From: Pseudoalteromonas luteoviolacea
GTDB lineage: Bacteria > Pseudomonadota > Gammaproteobacteria > Enterobacterales > Alteromonadaceae
Assembly: GCF_018100925.1 (NCBI RefSeq)
Contig: NZ_JAGJEH010000011.1
Span: 62,001-126,000 of the forward strand
Direction of reading: 5' to 3'
Length of the DNA stretch: 64,000 nt
In this document: positions 9,512-18,201 of the stretch, piece by piece
How the letters are laid out: each line of letters starts with the position of its first letter
Numbering within the stretch: position 1 is the first letter of the stretch
The notes under the pieces: model-generated
Databases searched by the model: none
Told to the model about the DNA's origin: nothing
What the model saw: the letters and a program-made list of their open reading frames with translations, nothing else
Made by a program: the position numbers and the translations under genes

Positions 9512-9550
9512 ATTTTAGTGTAATGATAATAATTATCGTTACACTAAAAT
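9512..9550. promoter_or_regulatory. Fur-box palindrome overlapping promoter of the FagA-like/fumC operon
   Basis: A 39-bp palindrome with a single mismatched pair is centred at 9531. Its core, TGATAATAATTATCG, is a near-perfect 7-1-7 Fur box. A consensus -10 hexamer TATAAT occupies 9550-9555, so the palindrome lies over the -35 to -10 region and Fur binding would block polymerase. The outer arms (TTTTAGTGTAA and TTACACTAAAA) extend well beyond a Fur box and may bind a second dimer. The ATG of the next gene is at 9561, where transcription is expected to begin. Confidence 0.8.
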
Positions 9551-9560
9551 ATAATACGTC

Positions 9561-9932
9561 ATGGTTACACCTCAAGTTCTATGTCAGTTTCAACCCCGCT
9601 TAGATACACAATGCCAACGCCCCTATTTAGATGCCCCTGTGCACGTGGCCAAATTTATTGACGATGGATTTAAGCTGGCTAAGTGGTATGAGAAAAAGCC
9701 ATGCGTGTTATTACAAGAACTCTATTTACGACGTGTCTTTTTTGAATTGCTAAATCACATTGCTGATCCGTTAGTCCATCAAAGCTATCGCCAACAATGT
9801 TTCGAGCAACTTCATAAACCCCTTCTAGCATTAAAGCGTTTCTATAAAACACAACACCGCTCGATGACCTCTTTTTATCGTTTAGAGCGAGAAGCTAGGA
9901 TCATAAGTCACGAATTTAATCCTTTTAACTAG
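9561..9932 (+). CDS. FagA-like protein upstream of fumC
   Basis: The 123-residue protein has no membrane segment or signal peptide. Its position (Fur-controlled, directly upstream of fumC) and general pattern (AKFIDDGFKLAKW, then LLQELYLRRVFFELL, then CFEQLHKPLLALKRFY) resemble FagA, the Fur-associated protein of the Pseudomonas fagA-fumC-sodM operon. I judge this from context and weak remembered similarity, not from a diagnostic motif. No Shine-Dalgarno sequence precedes the ATG, and the -10 box sits only five bases upstream, so the mRNA is probably leaderless; an internal GTG near PVHVAKF is the alternative. It is eight bases upstream of fumC. Confidence 0.6.
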   Translation: MVTPQVLCQFQPRLDTQCQRPYLDAPVHVAKFIDDGFKLAKWYEKKPCVLLQELYLRRVFFELLNHIADPLVHQSYRQQCFEQLHKPLLALKRFYKTQHRSMTSFYRLEREARIISHEFNPFN

Positions 9933-9940
9933 GAGTCAGC

Positions 9941-11317
9941 ATGACAACTTATCGTACCGCATCTGATAGCATGGGCACTTTAGAAGTACCTGAAACAGCA
10001 CTGTATCAAGCGCAAACTCAACGCGCAGTCAACAACTTTCCAGTCAGTGACTTAACCATGCCAACCAGTTTTGTCCGCGCACTTGCTTACATTAAACAAG
10101 CAGCGGCAGAAGCCAATGCGGAGCTCGGCCACCTTGATCAGAATAAAGCCAAAGCCATCGCTAATGCATGCCAACAAATCATCGATGGTGACCACCTAGA
10201 TCAGTTTCCAGTCGATGTATTTCAAACTGGTTCAGGGACCAGCTCTAACATGAACGCCAATGAGGTCATCGCGACCTTAGCTAGCCAACAAAGTGGTTTG
10301 CAAATCCACCCAAATGATGATGTAAACATGGGCCAAAGCTCAAATGATGTGATTCCAACCGCGATTCATGTGAGCAGTGCGACATCGGCAGTCTATGAAT
10401 TACTGCCAGCATTGAAGCACTTGTCACAGACCATTGAAAGAAAGAGCAAAGAAATTGGTCACCACGTGAAAACGGGCCGCACACACCTTATGGATGCAAT
10501 GCCAGTTACCTTTGCACAAACCCTGAGCAGCTGGCAACAGCAAATTGACTCAGCCTACGAAGGCATCTTAACTTCTTTGGAAAAAGTTTATCAGTTAGGT
10601 CAAGGCGGTACAGCTGTAGGAACTGGCGTCAACGCAGATAAACAATTTGCATCGTCATTCAATACCTACCTGAGTAGCAACGTTGGTATTCGTTTCAATC
10701 CAAGCCCAAATTTTTTCTACAATATTGGTTCACAAGACGCCATTGTTGCCTTGTCTGGTCAACTAAAAACCTTGGCGGTCGCCAATATGAAAATCGCCAA
10801 TGACTTGCGTTGGATGAACTCAGGCCCGCTAGCTGGTTTAGCAGAAATTGAGCTACAAGCACTTCAACCAGGTTCTTCAATCATGCCTGGTAAAGTCAAT
10901 CCAGTGATCCCTGAAGCTGCAGCCATGGTGAGTGCACAAGTAATTGGCAACGATGCGACTATCACCGTTGGCGGTCAATCTGGTAACTTCGAACTCAATG
11001 TCATGTTACCTGTGATTGCATACAACATCTTGCAAAGCATTGAGCTACTCGCGAACATTTCTCGCCTTATCGCAGATAAAGCAATCGCTACATTCAAGGT
11101 CAATGAAGAAAACATTCAGCGTGCACTGTCACGCAATCCTATTTTAGTAACGGCTCTCAATCCGGTGATCGGCTATGAAAAAGCTGCCGCAATTGCCAAA
11201 CTTGCCTACAAAGAAGGTCGTCCAATCATAGAAGTAGCGGCAGAGCACACAGACTTAAGCGAAGCGCAGCTAAAAACTTTGCTTGACCCGCAAAAGCTCA
11301 CCGAGGGTGGCTTATAA
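9941..11317 (+). CDS. fumC: Fumarate hydratase, class II (iron-independent)
   Basis: This 458-residue enzyme is a full-length class II fumarase, catalysing fumarate plus water to L-malate in the TCA cycle. Seen motifs are GSGTSSNMNANEV, HPNDDVNMGQSSNDVIPTA, TGRTHLMDAMPV and the superfamily signature GSSIMPGKVNP with the catalytic-loop serine. Class II fumarases need no Fe-S cluster, which explains production under iron limitation while the Fe-S class I enzymes fail. AGGAG lies six bases before the ATG. It is the second gene after the Fur palindrome. No sodA follows, unlike the Pseudomonas operon. Confidence 0.96.
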   Translation: MTTYRTASDSMGTLEVPETALYQAQTQRAVNNFPVSDLTMPTSFVRALAYIKQAAAEANAELGHLDQNKAKAIANACQQIIDGDHLDQFPVDVFQTGSGTSSNMNANEVIATLASQQSGLQIHPNDDVNMGQSSNDVIPTAIHVSSATSAVYELLPALKHLSQTIERKSKEIGHHVKTGRTHLMDAMPVTFAQTLSSWQQQIDSAYEGILTSLEKVYQLGQGGTAVGTGVNADKQFASSFNTYLSSNVGIRFNPSPNFFYNIGSQDAIVALSGQLKTLAVANMKIANDLRWMNSGPLAGLAEIELQALQPGSSIMPGKVNPVIPEAAAMVSAQVIGNDATITVGGQSGNFELNVMLPVIAYNILQSIELLANISRLIADKAIATFKVNEENIQRALSRNPILVTALNPVIGYEKAAAIAKLAYKEGRPIIEVAAEHTDLSEAQLKTLLDPQKLTEGGL

Positions 11318-11357
11318 TTTAAATGCGCTCTAGTCTTATATAGGGTTAGCAATATTC

Positions 11358-11394
11358 ACTCGCCTGTGGCTATTCAGCCTCTATACAGGCGAGT
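11358..11394. terminator. Inverted repeat downstream of fumC
   Basis: ACTCGCCTGT at 11358-11367 pairs perfectly with ACAGGCGAGT at 11385-11394 around a 17-base loop, about 40 bp after the fumC stop. There is no T-run, so this may be an mRNA 3'-end stabiliser or weak terminator rather than a classical intrinsic terminator. Confidence 0.45.
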
Positions 11395-11509
11395 CATGGC
11401 CCACTAAATTGGGTCAGTTTTCACTCAATTTGTTGCTTAACCCTAGCGTGCTAGCTCTTGTATCTCATTACAAAGCACGGCACACTGTTAAAAAAAAACA
11501 GGATAGATT

Positions 11510-12106
11510 ATGAACGCATTAAAGCTAACACTTGCTAGCCTAGTCATTATTTCAGGATGTTCCACAACAAAGGCTGGCTCAGCGCCAACGCAATCACAAC
11601 AAGCACAACCTGAGGCATCTCAACAACAGGAAAAGCCCAGTAAAAAGCCAATGAAACCAGCTCAGCTGCAAACCAAATCAGCGACTCGCCATGACAAGGG
11701 GACCAGTAAGCCGGCACCAGCAAAAATGATCACCACCATGGAGCCAATTGCACACTACGATGAAGACGAAGTGTCAGAAGCTGGGATCAAAAACCAACAC
11801 GCTTACCTTAATTTTATTACCAAAGACAAAAGCTGTGACAGCAACAGTCAGTGCATAGCCATTCCAGTTGGCAGCAGAGCATGTGGTGGCCCTTCAAGTT
11901 ACCTGTTGTTTTCAAGTAAAACCGCCGATCAGAGCAAAGTCTATGAACTGGCGAAAAAACTCACCGACAGTGAAGCACAGTACAACGCCAAGCATGGCAT
12001 GATCAGTATTTGTGAGCATTTACGTCAGCCATCAACCCAATGTGTTGAAAATACTTGTGTTAAACTAGAAGGTACGAACAAATCACCAACTAGGGACTAT
12101 CGATGA
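11510..12106 (+). CDS. Lipoprotein with four-Cys C-terminal domain (paralogue 1)
   Basis: A 198-residue predicted lipoprotein. The signal MNALKLTLASLVIISGC ends in a lipobox with acylated Cys17. A low-complexity Gln/Lys/Pro/Ala-rich linker (~20-95) follows, then a C-terminal domain containing DKSCDSNSQCIAIPVGSRACGGPS, SYLLFSS, ICEH and CVENTCVKL. The Cys pairs probably form disulfides, which fits an extracytoplasmic location. The function is unknown. The next gene encodes a shorter paralogue of the same domain and begins in the ATGA overlap with this gene's stop, so the two are co-translated. Confidence 0.72.
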   Translation: MNALKLTLASLVIISGCSTTKAGSAPTQSQQAQPEASQQQEKPSKKPMKPAQLQTKSATRHDKGTSKPAPAKMITTMEPIAHYDEDEVSEAGIKNQHAYLNFITKDKSCDSNSQCIAIPVGSRACGGPSSYLLFSSKTADQSKVYELAKKLTDSEAQYNAKHGMISICEHLRQPSTQCVENTCVKLEGTNKSPTRDYR

Positions 12107-12486
12107 AGTGGAACCTCGGCACATTATGTGGTCTGTCACTGATTTTTTTAGCCGGCTGTGAAGCCACCTATTCAGAGCCACAATCTGCTCAAGCGAAGTC
12201 AAATGGCTCATTGGAAGAGATCATCGCAGATAAAGGGTGTGATGCCAGCTTTCAATGTAAAGTTATCGCAGTAGGCGAGCGGCTTACCTGTGGTGGACCA
12301 AGCCGATATTTAGTTTATTCATCACGCAATGTAAATGAAGAAGAGGTAGAGCGCGCCGCTAAAATGGTCACACTGGCAGAGCAATCACAAAATAAAGATA
12401 AGATTGCCAGCGAAATATGCGAGCCAGTATTACCAGTTCAAGCGCTATGCATTAGCAGTACCTGCCAATCTATTGTGTTGAAATAA
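12103..12486 (+). CDS. Lipoprotein with four-Cys domain (paralogue 2)
   Basis: A 127-residue lipoprotein with a signal ending LIFLAGC (Cys19). It aligns by eye to the C-terminal domain of the preceding protein: KGCDASFQCKVIAVGERLTCGGPSRYLVYSS here against KSCDSNSQCIAIPVGSRACGGPSSYLLFSS there, followed by EICEP and CISSTCQSIVL. It lacks the long Gln/Pro linker. The tandem arrangement with a 4-bp overlap indicates duplication and coupled expression, perhaps as a heteromer. No function is assignable. Confidence 0.7.
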   Translation: MKWNLGTLCGLSLIFLAGCEATYSEPQSAQAKSNGSLEEIIADKGCDASFQCKVIAVGERLTCGGPSRYLVYSSRNVNEEEVERAAKMVTLAEQSQNKDKIASEICEPVLPVQALCISSTCQSIVLK

Positions 12487-12491
12487 TCGAG

Positions 12492-12519
12492 TAGACAGTG
12501 ATGTGATCATCACTGTCTA
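12492..12519. terminator. Perfect 12-bp hairpin after the lipoprotein pair
   Basis: TAGACAGTGATG at 12492-12503 and CATCACTGTCTA at 12508-12519 form a perfect stem with a four-base loop six bases after the second lipoprotein stop. It is convergent with the small minus-strand membrane-protein gene, whose stop codon lies in the stem. The T-tract is absent on both sides, so it may act as a bidirectional 3' end. Confidence 0.5.
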
Positions 12520-12711
12520 TCCCACTAAAAAATAATTGAGTGCCACTAGTGGAATCACCAATACGACACATAACCCCGCCCGTCCCAAATAAGACAATAT
12601 CAGGCGTTTTTTAACCCAATAGCAGTACATAAATCGCAGTAAATACGTTGATGCAACGCCGAACAGTGCAAACATCAGCAGTAACGAAAGAAGATAAAAA
12701 GACACCGACAA
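12517..12711 (-). CDS. Small membrane protein, 64 residues
   Basis: The frame encodes two hydrophobic helices (about residues 3-25 and 44-62) separated by a short basic, aromatic loop (FMYCYWVKKRLILSYLGR). Such a hairpin membrane protein is plausible as a real gene, but no ribosome site or family was recognised. It lies alone between convergent and divergent neighbours. Its stop overlaps the hairpin at 12492-12519. Confidence 0.4.
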   Translation of the reverse strand: MSVSFYLLSLLLMFALFGVASTYLLRFMYCYWVKKRLILSYLGRAGLCVVLVIPLVALNYFLVG

Positions 12712-12802
12712 CTCATACGCTTAGACACATAAATTTATCATAGCGGTACATTGTTAAAACTGCACCTATTTTAGTTGATACAATGGCGGAGATATTTTTT
12801 AC

Positions 12803-13795
12803 TTACCAACGATTACTGACCACCACTTTCCCCATTGCCTGCCCACTGCTTAAACGCGCATGCGCACTGCCGATTTCATCGAAGTTAAAGTCCGAGTCAT
12901 CCAACACAGGCTGTAGTTTTCCACTATCTACGATGTTCGCCATACTCGCTAAGATTTGACCATGGTCGCTGCGTTGCACATTATGAAGCATGGGGATCAG
13001 CATAAATACAACATGCAGTGACAAGCCTTTAAAGTGTGCAACTGACATATCAATTTCTGCCAGTGACACAGTAGTTGCTATCTGGCCATTTAGCCCCGCT
13101 GCTTCAAAAGAGTTCAATAAATTCGCCCCACCCACGGAGTCGTAGACAAGATCGAATCCAGCCCCGTGCGTATGCGTCGCTACATAGTCGGCAACCGATT
13201 CCGTCTGATAATTAATTGGCGTCGCGCCAAGCTGTTCGATCAAACGTAATTGTGCTGGTTTTGAGCCGGTTGCATAAACTTCAGCACCAAAATGCGTGGC
13301 CAACTGTATAGCAACGTGACCAACACCACCCGCTCCACCATGCACCAAGACTTGTTGATTTTGACCAACGCCTGCGCGCACCAAACCTTCATACGCAGTG
13401 ATCCCAACTAACGGCAGTGCCGCTGCCTCTCGCATACTGAGGGACTTTGGTTTATGTGCAATGAGATTTGCATCAGCCACCATATATTCTGCAAGTGCGC
13501 CGGGTAAGTCAGCCAGCCCGCCAGCACAACCATACACCTCATCACCCACTTTAAAGCCTTCTACTTCCTCACCAACTTCATCCACGATGCCAGCAAAATC
13601 CATCCCCAAAATGGCTGGTAGCGCCGGAGACAGAGGCAATGCCGGACCCATTTCTCTAATCATAGTGTCAACCGTATTGACACTGCTCGCCATCACTTTA
13701 ATACGCACATGCCCTACACTGACATTCGGTAGTGCTGCCTCCGCTTGTGTAAAAACCTCTGTATCACCAAATGCATTAATTACCATCGCTTTCAT
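12803..13795 (-). CDS. MDR-superfamily NADPH:quinone reductase-like oxidoreductase
   Basis: A ~330-residue medium-chain dehydrogenase/reductase of the quinone oxidoreductase type. It has the GroES-like N-terminal half (ILGMDFAGIVDEVGEEVEGFKVGDEVYGCAGG) and the nucleotide-binding motif VLVHGGAGGVGHVAIQLA. It lacks the zinc-site Cys cluster, as expected for quinone reductases. The start is set at the ATG at 13795, preceded by GAGGG at good spacing; the frame extends 27 bases further up. It is divergent from a LysR gene that probably regulates it. A role in reducing quinones or reactive enones is inferred from the family. Confidence 0.88.
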   Translation of the reverse strand: MKAMVINAFGDTEVFTQAEAALPNVSVGHVRIKVMASSVNTVDTMIREMGPALPLSPALPAILGMDFAGIVDEVGEEVEGFKVGDEVYGCAGGLADLPGALAEYMVADANLIAHKPKSLSMREAAALPLVGITAYEGLVRAGVGQNQQVLVHGGAGGVGHVAIQLATHFGAEVYATGSKPAQLRLIEQLGATPINYQTESVADYVATHTHGAGFDLVYDSVGGANLLNSFEAAGLNGQIATTVSLAEIDMSVAHFKGLSLHVVFMLIPMLHNVQRSDHGQILASMANIVDSGKLQPVLDDSDFNFDEIGSAHARLSSGQAMGKVVVSNRW

Positions 13796-13893
13796 AGCTA
13801 AACCCTCGTTCAATGAATGCATTTAGTATATTTTTTAACTATAATTTTGATAATACAGCTACTAATACAATCAGTTTTAAGATTTGGTTGATA

Positions 13894-14784
13894 ATGAATA
13901 TTGCTCACCTAAAGTTGTTCACGCGCATCGCAGCAACACACAATATAAGCCTTGCAGGCAAAGAATTGGGACTCTCAGCAGCGGTTGCCAGTGCCCATAT
14001 CAATAAACTTGAAGAAACACTGGGAACACAGTTACTCTATCGTACCACGCGTAAAGTGTCGTTAACTGAGGAGGGGTTTGCCTTTTTACCCCATGCTGAG
14101 TCGGTACTGGATAGTGTAGAAAGTGCCAGAGCAGCTATTGGTGCAGGCAGCCATACCCCTCAGGGTACGTTGCGCGTCACGGCCCCCGCTTCATTTGGTA
14201 GAATGCATATTGTGCCTGCATTAGTTGAATTCACCCAGCTCTACCCCGAGCTTCATATTGATTTGCGACTGAGCGACAGCATAGTTGATATGGTTGAAGG
14301 TGGATTTGATGTGGCTATTCGCAATGCTGCGTTAAGCGACTCCACCTTAGTCGCACGTAAATTGGCCAGTGATACACGTATTTTGTGCGCTTCGCCTGAT
14401 TACATTGAGCAACACGGTATCCCTGCGAACATCGACGAGTTAAAAACTCACCCTATTATCAACCTCACCGGGATAGAGCATTGGGTGTTTGCCAACAACC
14501 AAGGGACTATAAAATTTAAACCTGCGAGCAAACTCCACATTGATAATGGCGAAGCAATTCGAGACGCATGTATGCGTGGCATGGGGATCACATTGTGTTC
14601 AATGTGGTGTGCTTATCAAGCACTTCAAGAGGGAAAACTGGTTCAAGTACTCAAAGACCAACCACTTATCAATGATACTGCACTGTGGGCCGTCTATCCG
14701 AGCTCCCGGCTACTGGCCCCCAAAGTACGAGTGTTTATCGACTATCTAAAAGCCTATATCGGCGATGTCCCCTATTGGGATTAG
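13894..14784 (+). CDS. LysR family transcriptional regulator
   Basis: A 297-residue LysR regulator with an N-terminal winged helix (MNIAHLKLFTRIAATHNISLAGKELGLS..., then LEETLGTQLLYRTTRKVSLTEEG) and a C-terminal periplasmic-binding-like effector domain (GTLRVTAPASFGRMHIVP to the end). The upstream in-frame extension to 13813 lacks the family N-terminus, so the ATG at 13894 was chosen. It belongs to the CrgA/AaeR-like subgroup by general look. It is divergent from the MDR oxidoreductase, which is the likely target, and its 3' end overlaps the SDR gene by 4 bp. Confidence 0.9.
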   Translation: MNIAHLKLFTRIAATHNISLAGKELGLSAAVASAHINKLEETLGTQLLYRTTRKVSLTEEGFAFLPHAESVLDSVESARAAIGAGSHTPQGTLRVTAPASFGRMHIVPALVEFTQLYPELHIDLRLSDSIVDMVEGGFDVAIRNAALSDSTLVARKLASDTRILCASPDYIEQHGIPANIDELKTHPIINLTGIEHWVFANNQGTIKFKPASKLHIDNGEAIRDACMRGMGITLCSMWCAYQALQEGKLVQVLKDQPLINDTALWAVYPSSRLLAPKVRVFIDYLKAYIGDVPYWD

Positions 14785-15593
14785 GATCTTTGAAGCTGTG
14801 CTTCCAGCTGCGTCAAAACCTCCATCAATTGAGCCATCAAACCCGACGTCGACGCGCTGACATGCGGATCACGAAACTGACCAACATCATTGTCAAAGTA
14901 GCGTCCAGAAGCCTGAGCAAAGCGCTCAGATAGCGCAGCTTCAAGCAAAATGTCAGCGCCAAGTAGCACGCTACTACCCTGCATTCCATATGCCTCTTGC
15001 ACCATTTTACTGCCTAAAAATGACTTGGGATTAACTGCAATAACACTTGGTCCCGATTCTTTCCACTGAGCGCCAATCTGCATTGACCACATGGTCAAAG
15101 CCAGTTTGCTTTTGGCATAAACGGCGCCAGCAGTTAAACGGCTAGGCGTGAGCAACTCTTGGGCCTCAAAAGGTGATTGAGCAGCTGATGACAAGTTAAT
15201 AACCCGCCCACTTGCACCCAGCGCACTGCGTAACCCCTGCATCAAGATATAAGGTGCAATGGTGTTGACCATAAATCGCATATCAAACCCTTCACTAGTC
15301 ACAGTGTTGTCAACATGAAACACCCCGGCATTATTAATCAATACATCTAGCTTCGGACACTCCTCGCTCACGGCTTGCGCTAGCACGTTCACCTGTGTCA
15401 TCACAGAAAGGTCAGCACAATATTGCCCTACTTTATCTTTACCAAAGCGTGCAACAAGATCACCATATACTGTGTTCAGCTTTTTAGAGTTACGTCCGTG
15501 TAATAGCACGTGATGCCCTTGCTCAAGTAACGTATTGGCGGTCGCTAATCCAATCCCATCAGTTGACCCTGTTATCAAAATCGTTTTGCTCAT
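14781..15593 (-). CDS. Short-chain dehydrogenase/reductase
   Basis: A ~270-residue SDR resembling the retinol-dehydrogenase/WW-oxidoreductase-like group. Seen are the cofactor motif ILITGSTDGIGLATA, an NADP-favouring HGRN after beta-2, the NNAG motif (LINNAGVF), the catalytic serine in VINLSSAAQ, and the YAKSK catalytic Tyr/Lys. AGGAAAG precedes the ATG at 15593 and supports this start over the upstream GTG-side extension. The substrate is unknown. It is convergent with the LysR gene. Confidence 0.87.
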   Translation of the reverse strand: MSKTILITGSTDGIGLATANTLLEQGHHVLLHGRNSKKLNTVYGDLVARFGKDKVGQYCADLSVMTQVNVLAQAVSEECPKLDVLINNAGVFHVDNTVTSEGFDMRFMVNTIAPYILMQGLRSALGASGRVINLSSAAQSPFEAQELLTPSRLTAGAVYAKSKLALTMWSMQIGAQWKESGPSVIAVNPKSFLGSKMVQEAYGMQGSSVLLGADILLEAALSERFAQASGRYFDNDVGQFRDPHVSASTSGLMAQLMEVLTQLEAQLQRS

Positions 15594-15747
15594 ATTCTTT
15601 CCTATGCACATTGGCTGAGAATGAAGCTGCTACTTTAATACCACCGATTAAACTTGATAATAGCCATTAAAGATAAATTAGTTTCAAAAAATTATTGATA
15701 ATTACCGCTACTATGGCTTGTCACCAATGCTACACAACCACTCACAG

Positions 15748-16464
15748 TCACATCGATCCAGCAGATTCACTTACCACACCCTCTTTACTCTCATCTAGAA
15801 CCTTTACCCGTCTCTTGTCCAGCCACTCAACCAGTATCAAATTTATCGCCATTGCAATTAGCCGGTCATAGTCGTGGTAAAATCCAAAAACCCCTTTAAA
15901 AGTTTCCTGCCAACTACCCAAGAGCACTTGTAAAATCGCACCAAACAATAACGGGGTGATGGCTGCTAAGCAAATAGCAACAGCACGCATCATCCACTTT
16001 GTGTGCGCTACTATTTGCCCATTTAATACGGACCAAATGGCGATACCAAACGCCCCCACAATCGCCACGCTCATAATAACTAAAGCAATAAATCGCGCGC
16101 CCAAGTCATTGGGAGTCAATACTAAATGCATCCAGATACCAGAGAGAGCCATGACACATCCTGATAAAGCAGCGAAACGCCCCGCGAATTTGTGCCATTT
16201 TGGATAGTGCAAACGAATACGTGGTGAAAACTGCCAAGGCATGGTTAAAAAGAACACAGCGCCAGCAAAACCGTGTGTTAAAATCGCGGCAGGTGTCGAA
16301 AAGTATTGAGGGTTAATGGTATTCGATATCCCAGCCACAGTTCCCGCTCCCAATAATACAAGGGCCACAATAATGATAGCTGGTATGCCTGGGATAGCCG
16401 TGATCAGAAGTAAACCACTGACAACTGGCCAATTGAATGGTGTTTGTTGGTTTTTTTGCGTCAT
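15748..16464 (-). CDS. DUF2306 membrane protein
   Basis: A 238-residue integral membrane protein with about six hydrophobic segments. It matches DUF2306: HGFAGAVFFLTMPWQFSPRIR, then PKWHKFAGRFA, VLNGQIVAHTKWMMRA and a C-terminal NLILVEW. Conserved His and Arg residues near the membrane suggest a redox or transport role, but the family has no assigned function. The divergent membrane-linked AraC gene 180 bp away is the likely regulator. Confidence 0.83.
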   Translation of the reverse strand: MTQKNQQTPFNWPVVSGLLLITAIPGIPAIIIVALVLLGAGTVAGISNTINPQYFSTPAAILTHGFAGAVFFLTMPWQFSPRIRLHYPKWHKFAGRFAALSGCVMALSGIWMHLVLTPNDLGARFIALVIMSVAIVGAFGIAIWSVLNGQIVAHTKWMMRAVAICLAAITPLLFGAILQVLLGSWQETFKGVFGFYHDYDRLIAMAINLILVEWLDKRRVKVLDESKEGVVSESAGSM

Positions 16465-16644
16465 TGCTTGCTCACTTATTTCATTGGTGATGTGTGAGTT
16501 GATTATGTAAGATGACTAAAAAAGTGTCGTCCGCGCTGATTGGCGAGAACTTTTATGGGGTTATTTCAACCTAACAGTTAATTTTAATATGTTGTTTTAA
16601 CTACTAACTTTAATTTTAGAGACCGTTCTATAAAGAACCTTGCA

Positions 16645-17862
16645 ATGCATATGATAGCCGAGTCACAAAGCCTGTTTGCACTCCAAATTGCCACCCTTAG
16701 CGTAATAGTGATCAGCGCTCATCAGCTTTTATTGCGTGCTCGGAACAGGCAAGTTTACCGGCCTTTAGCTGTGTGTTTACTCGCTATCGGCTTCATTACC
16801 GCGTTGCCCATTAGCAAAACATTATTGCCAGTTAGCTTTCAAGTATTGCACTTAATCTTCTGTCTACCCGCATTACTACTTGTTGCACCCAGTTTATGGC
16901 TATACAGCATAGGACTAACCAATCAAACACCTTGGTCATTTCAAAAACGCGATATAAAGCACTTTGCGCCAAGCGGATTTGGCTGTCTGGTCGCACTGGT
17001 AGCGCTGATAATACCAGAGCCATATCGCTACGCCATTTTAGTAAATGATAACCTGACACTCGTAGAGCAAGCCCCAATACTGCTTCGCAGCGTTATTTAC
17101 GGCTTATTGATTGTGACTTTTGGCTGTGTATTGGGCTGGATAGTGCAATCAGCCTGGTATTTTTACAAACTCATCAACAGGCTGCATCACTATCACGAGC
17201 AGCTGAAAGATGTTTTTGCGTCGACAGAACAAAAGGAATTACGTTGGTTGATCTGGCTGTTAATCTCGGTTGGCGGGGTATGGTTGTTTATTGCTCTAGA
17301 CTTATTTTTAGACAATCTTTTTAGCCCAATCCAATTTGACCAACATCTTTATGCAATGATGCTCCTGCTCCTTGTATATAGTCTCGCTTTGTGGGGACTA
17401 AGACAAAAACCAGGTTTCACTGAATGTTATGAGCTAGCAGATAGCCATGAATTTGTGTCTGATCCAACTTCCTCAGAACAAGTGAAGTACCAACGCAGTG
17501 CACTGGACCATCAGCGCGCTTCTCAAATAGTCACCAAATTAGAACACGCTATGGTGGTAGATAAATGCTACCTAGATGCAAATTTATCCTTACCTAAACT
17601 TGCCAAGCACATTCATACACCCAGCCACTATATTTCGCAAACGCTCAATGAGACACTCGGAATGCGTTTCTTCGACTTCGTCAATCAACACCGTGTCGAC
17701 GCTGCGAAACAGCTTCTCGCGCAGGAGCAAGACGCTATCCTCACTGTTGCCATGGAGGTTGGTTTTAATTCCAAGTCGGCATTTTATACCGCCTTTAAAA
17801 AACACACTACACTGACCCCTAGCGATTATCGGAAACAACATCAAATAGAGGGTAATCAATAA
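16645..17862 (+). CDS. AraC family regulator with N-terminal membrane domain
   Basis: The 405-residue protein has seven or so membrane helices in residues ~10-255 and a C-terminal AraC DNA-binding domain (~285-400): LSLPKLAKHIHTPSHYISQTLNE, then FFDFVNQHRVDAAKQLL and TVAMEVGFNSKSAFYTAFKKHTTLTPSDYRK. Membrane-embedded AraC proteins sense an envelope or extracellular cue directly. Two ATG codons (16645 and 16651) are possible starts. It is divergent from the DUF2306 gene, its most likely target. Confidence 0.88.
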   Translation: MHMIAESQSLFALQIATLSVIVISAHQLLLRARNRQVYRPLAVCLLAIGFITALPISKTLLPVSFQVLHLIFCLPALLLVAPSLWLYSIGLTNQTPWSFQKRDIKHFAPSGFGCLVALVALIIPEPYRYAILVNDNLTLVEQAPILLRSVIYGLLIVTFGCVLGWIVQSAWYFYKLINRLHHYHEQLKDVFASTEQKELRWLIWLLISVGGVWLFIALDLFLDNLFSPIQFDQHLYAMMLLLLVYSLALWGLRQKPGFTECYELADSHEFVSDPTSSEQVKYQRSALDHQRASQIVTKLEHAMVVDKCYLDANLSLPKLAKHIHTPSHYISQTLNETLGMRFFDFVNQHRVDAAKQLLAQEQDAILTVAMEVGFNSKSAFYTAFKKHTTLTPSDYRKQHQIEGNQ

Positions 17863-17872
17863 TGGTTTAAGA

Positions 17873-18091
17873 TTATTGCCATCCTATTTTCCACATTTTA
17901 GGATCTTTTAACTCGCGCCAGTTTATAGCAACTTCACGCTGGGTCATCAGCGCTTCAATAAGACATTCAATCACACGTCCCTGCTCGTCAAATTCGACCG
18001 ACGTGACAATAAAATGCTTCTCTTTGTGAGTAGGACTGACCGATGTCCACTTACTGTTTAGTAGCTTCCTAGGGTTTAGGGTGTGCTGCAT
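17873..18091 (-). CDS. TIGR02450-type Trp-rich small protein
   Basis: The 72-residue protein matches a conserved small family recognised by NPRKLLNSKWTSVSPTHKEKHF near the N-terminus, then INWRELKDPKMWKIGW at the C-terminus. The Trp-containing motifs and length agree with that family, whose function is not known. It is cytosolic by sequence. It is a single gene convergent with the AraC regulator. Confidence 0.75.
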   Translation of the reverse strand: MQHTLNPRKLLNSKWTSVSPTHKEKHFIVTSVEFDEQGRVIECLIEALMTQREVAINWRELKDPKMWKIGWQ

Positions 18092-18163
18092 ACGTGTTCA
18101 TATTTGCTGTTTTACAGCATGATACGACCGTGCAATTGTCTGGGATCAATTAGATATACGACA

Positions 18164-18194
18164 GGTGGGTATAATGTGCCCCTATATACCCACC
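18164..18194 (-). terminator. Perfect 10-bp hairpin downstream of the chemoreceptor gene
   Basis: GGTGGGTATA at 18164-18173 and TATACCCACC at 18185-18194 form a perfect stem with an 11-base loop, eight bases past the chemoreceptor stop. No T-run follows on the minus strand, so termination efficiency is uncertain. Confidence 0.5.
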
Positions 18195-18201
18195 AATTTC
18201 A

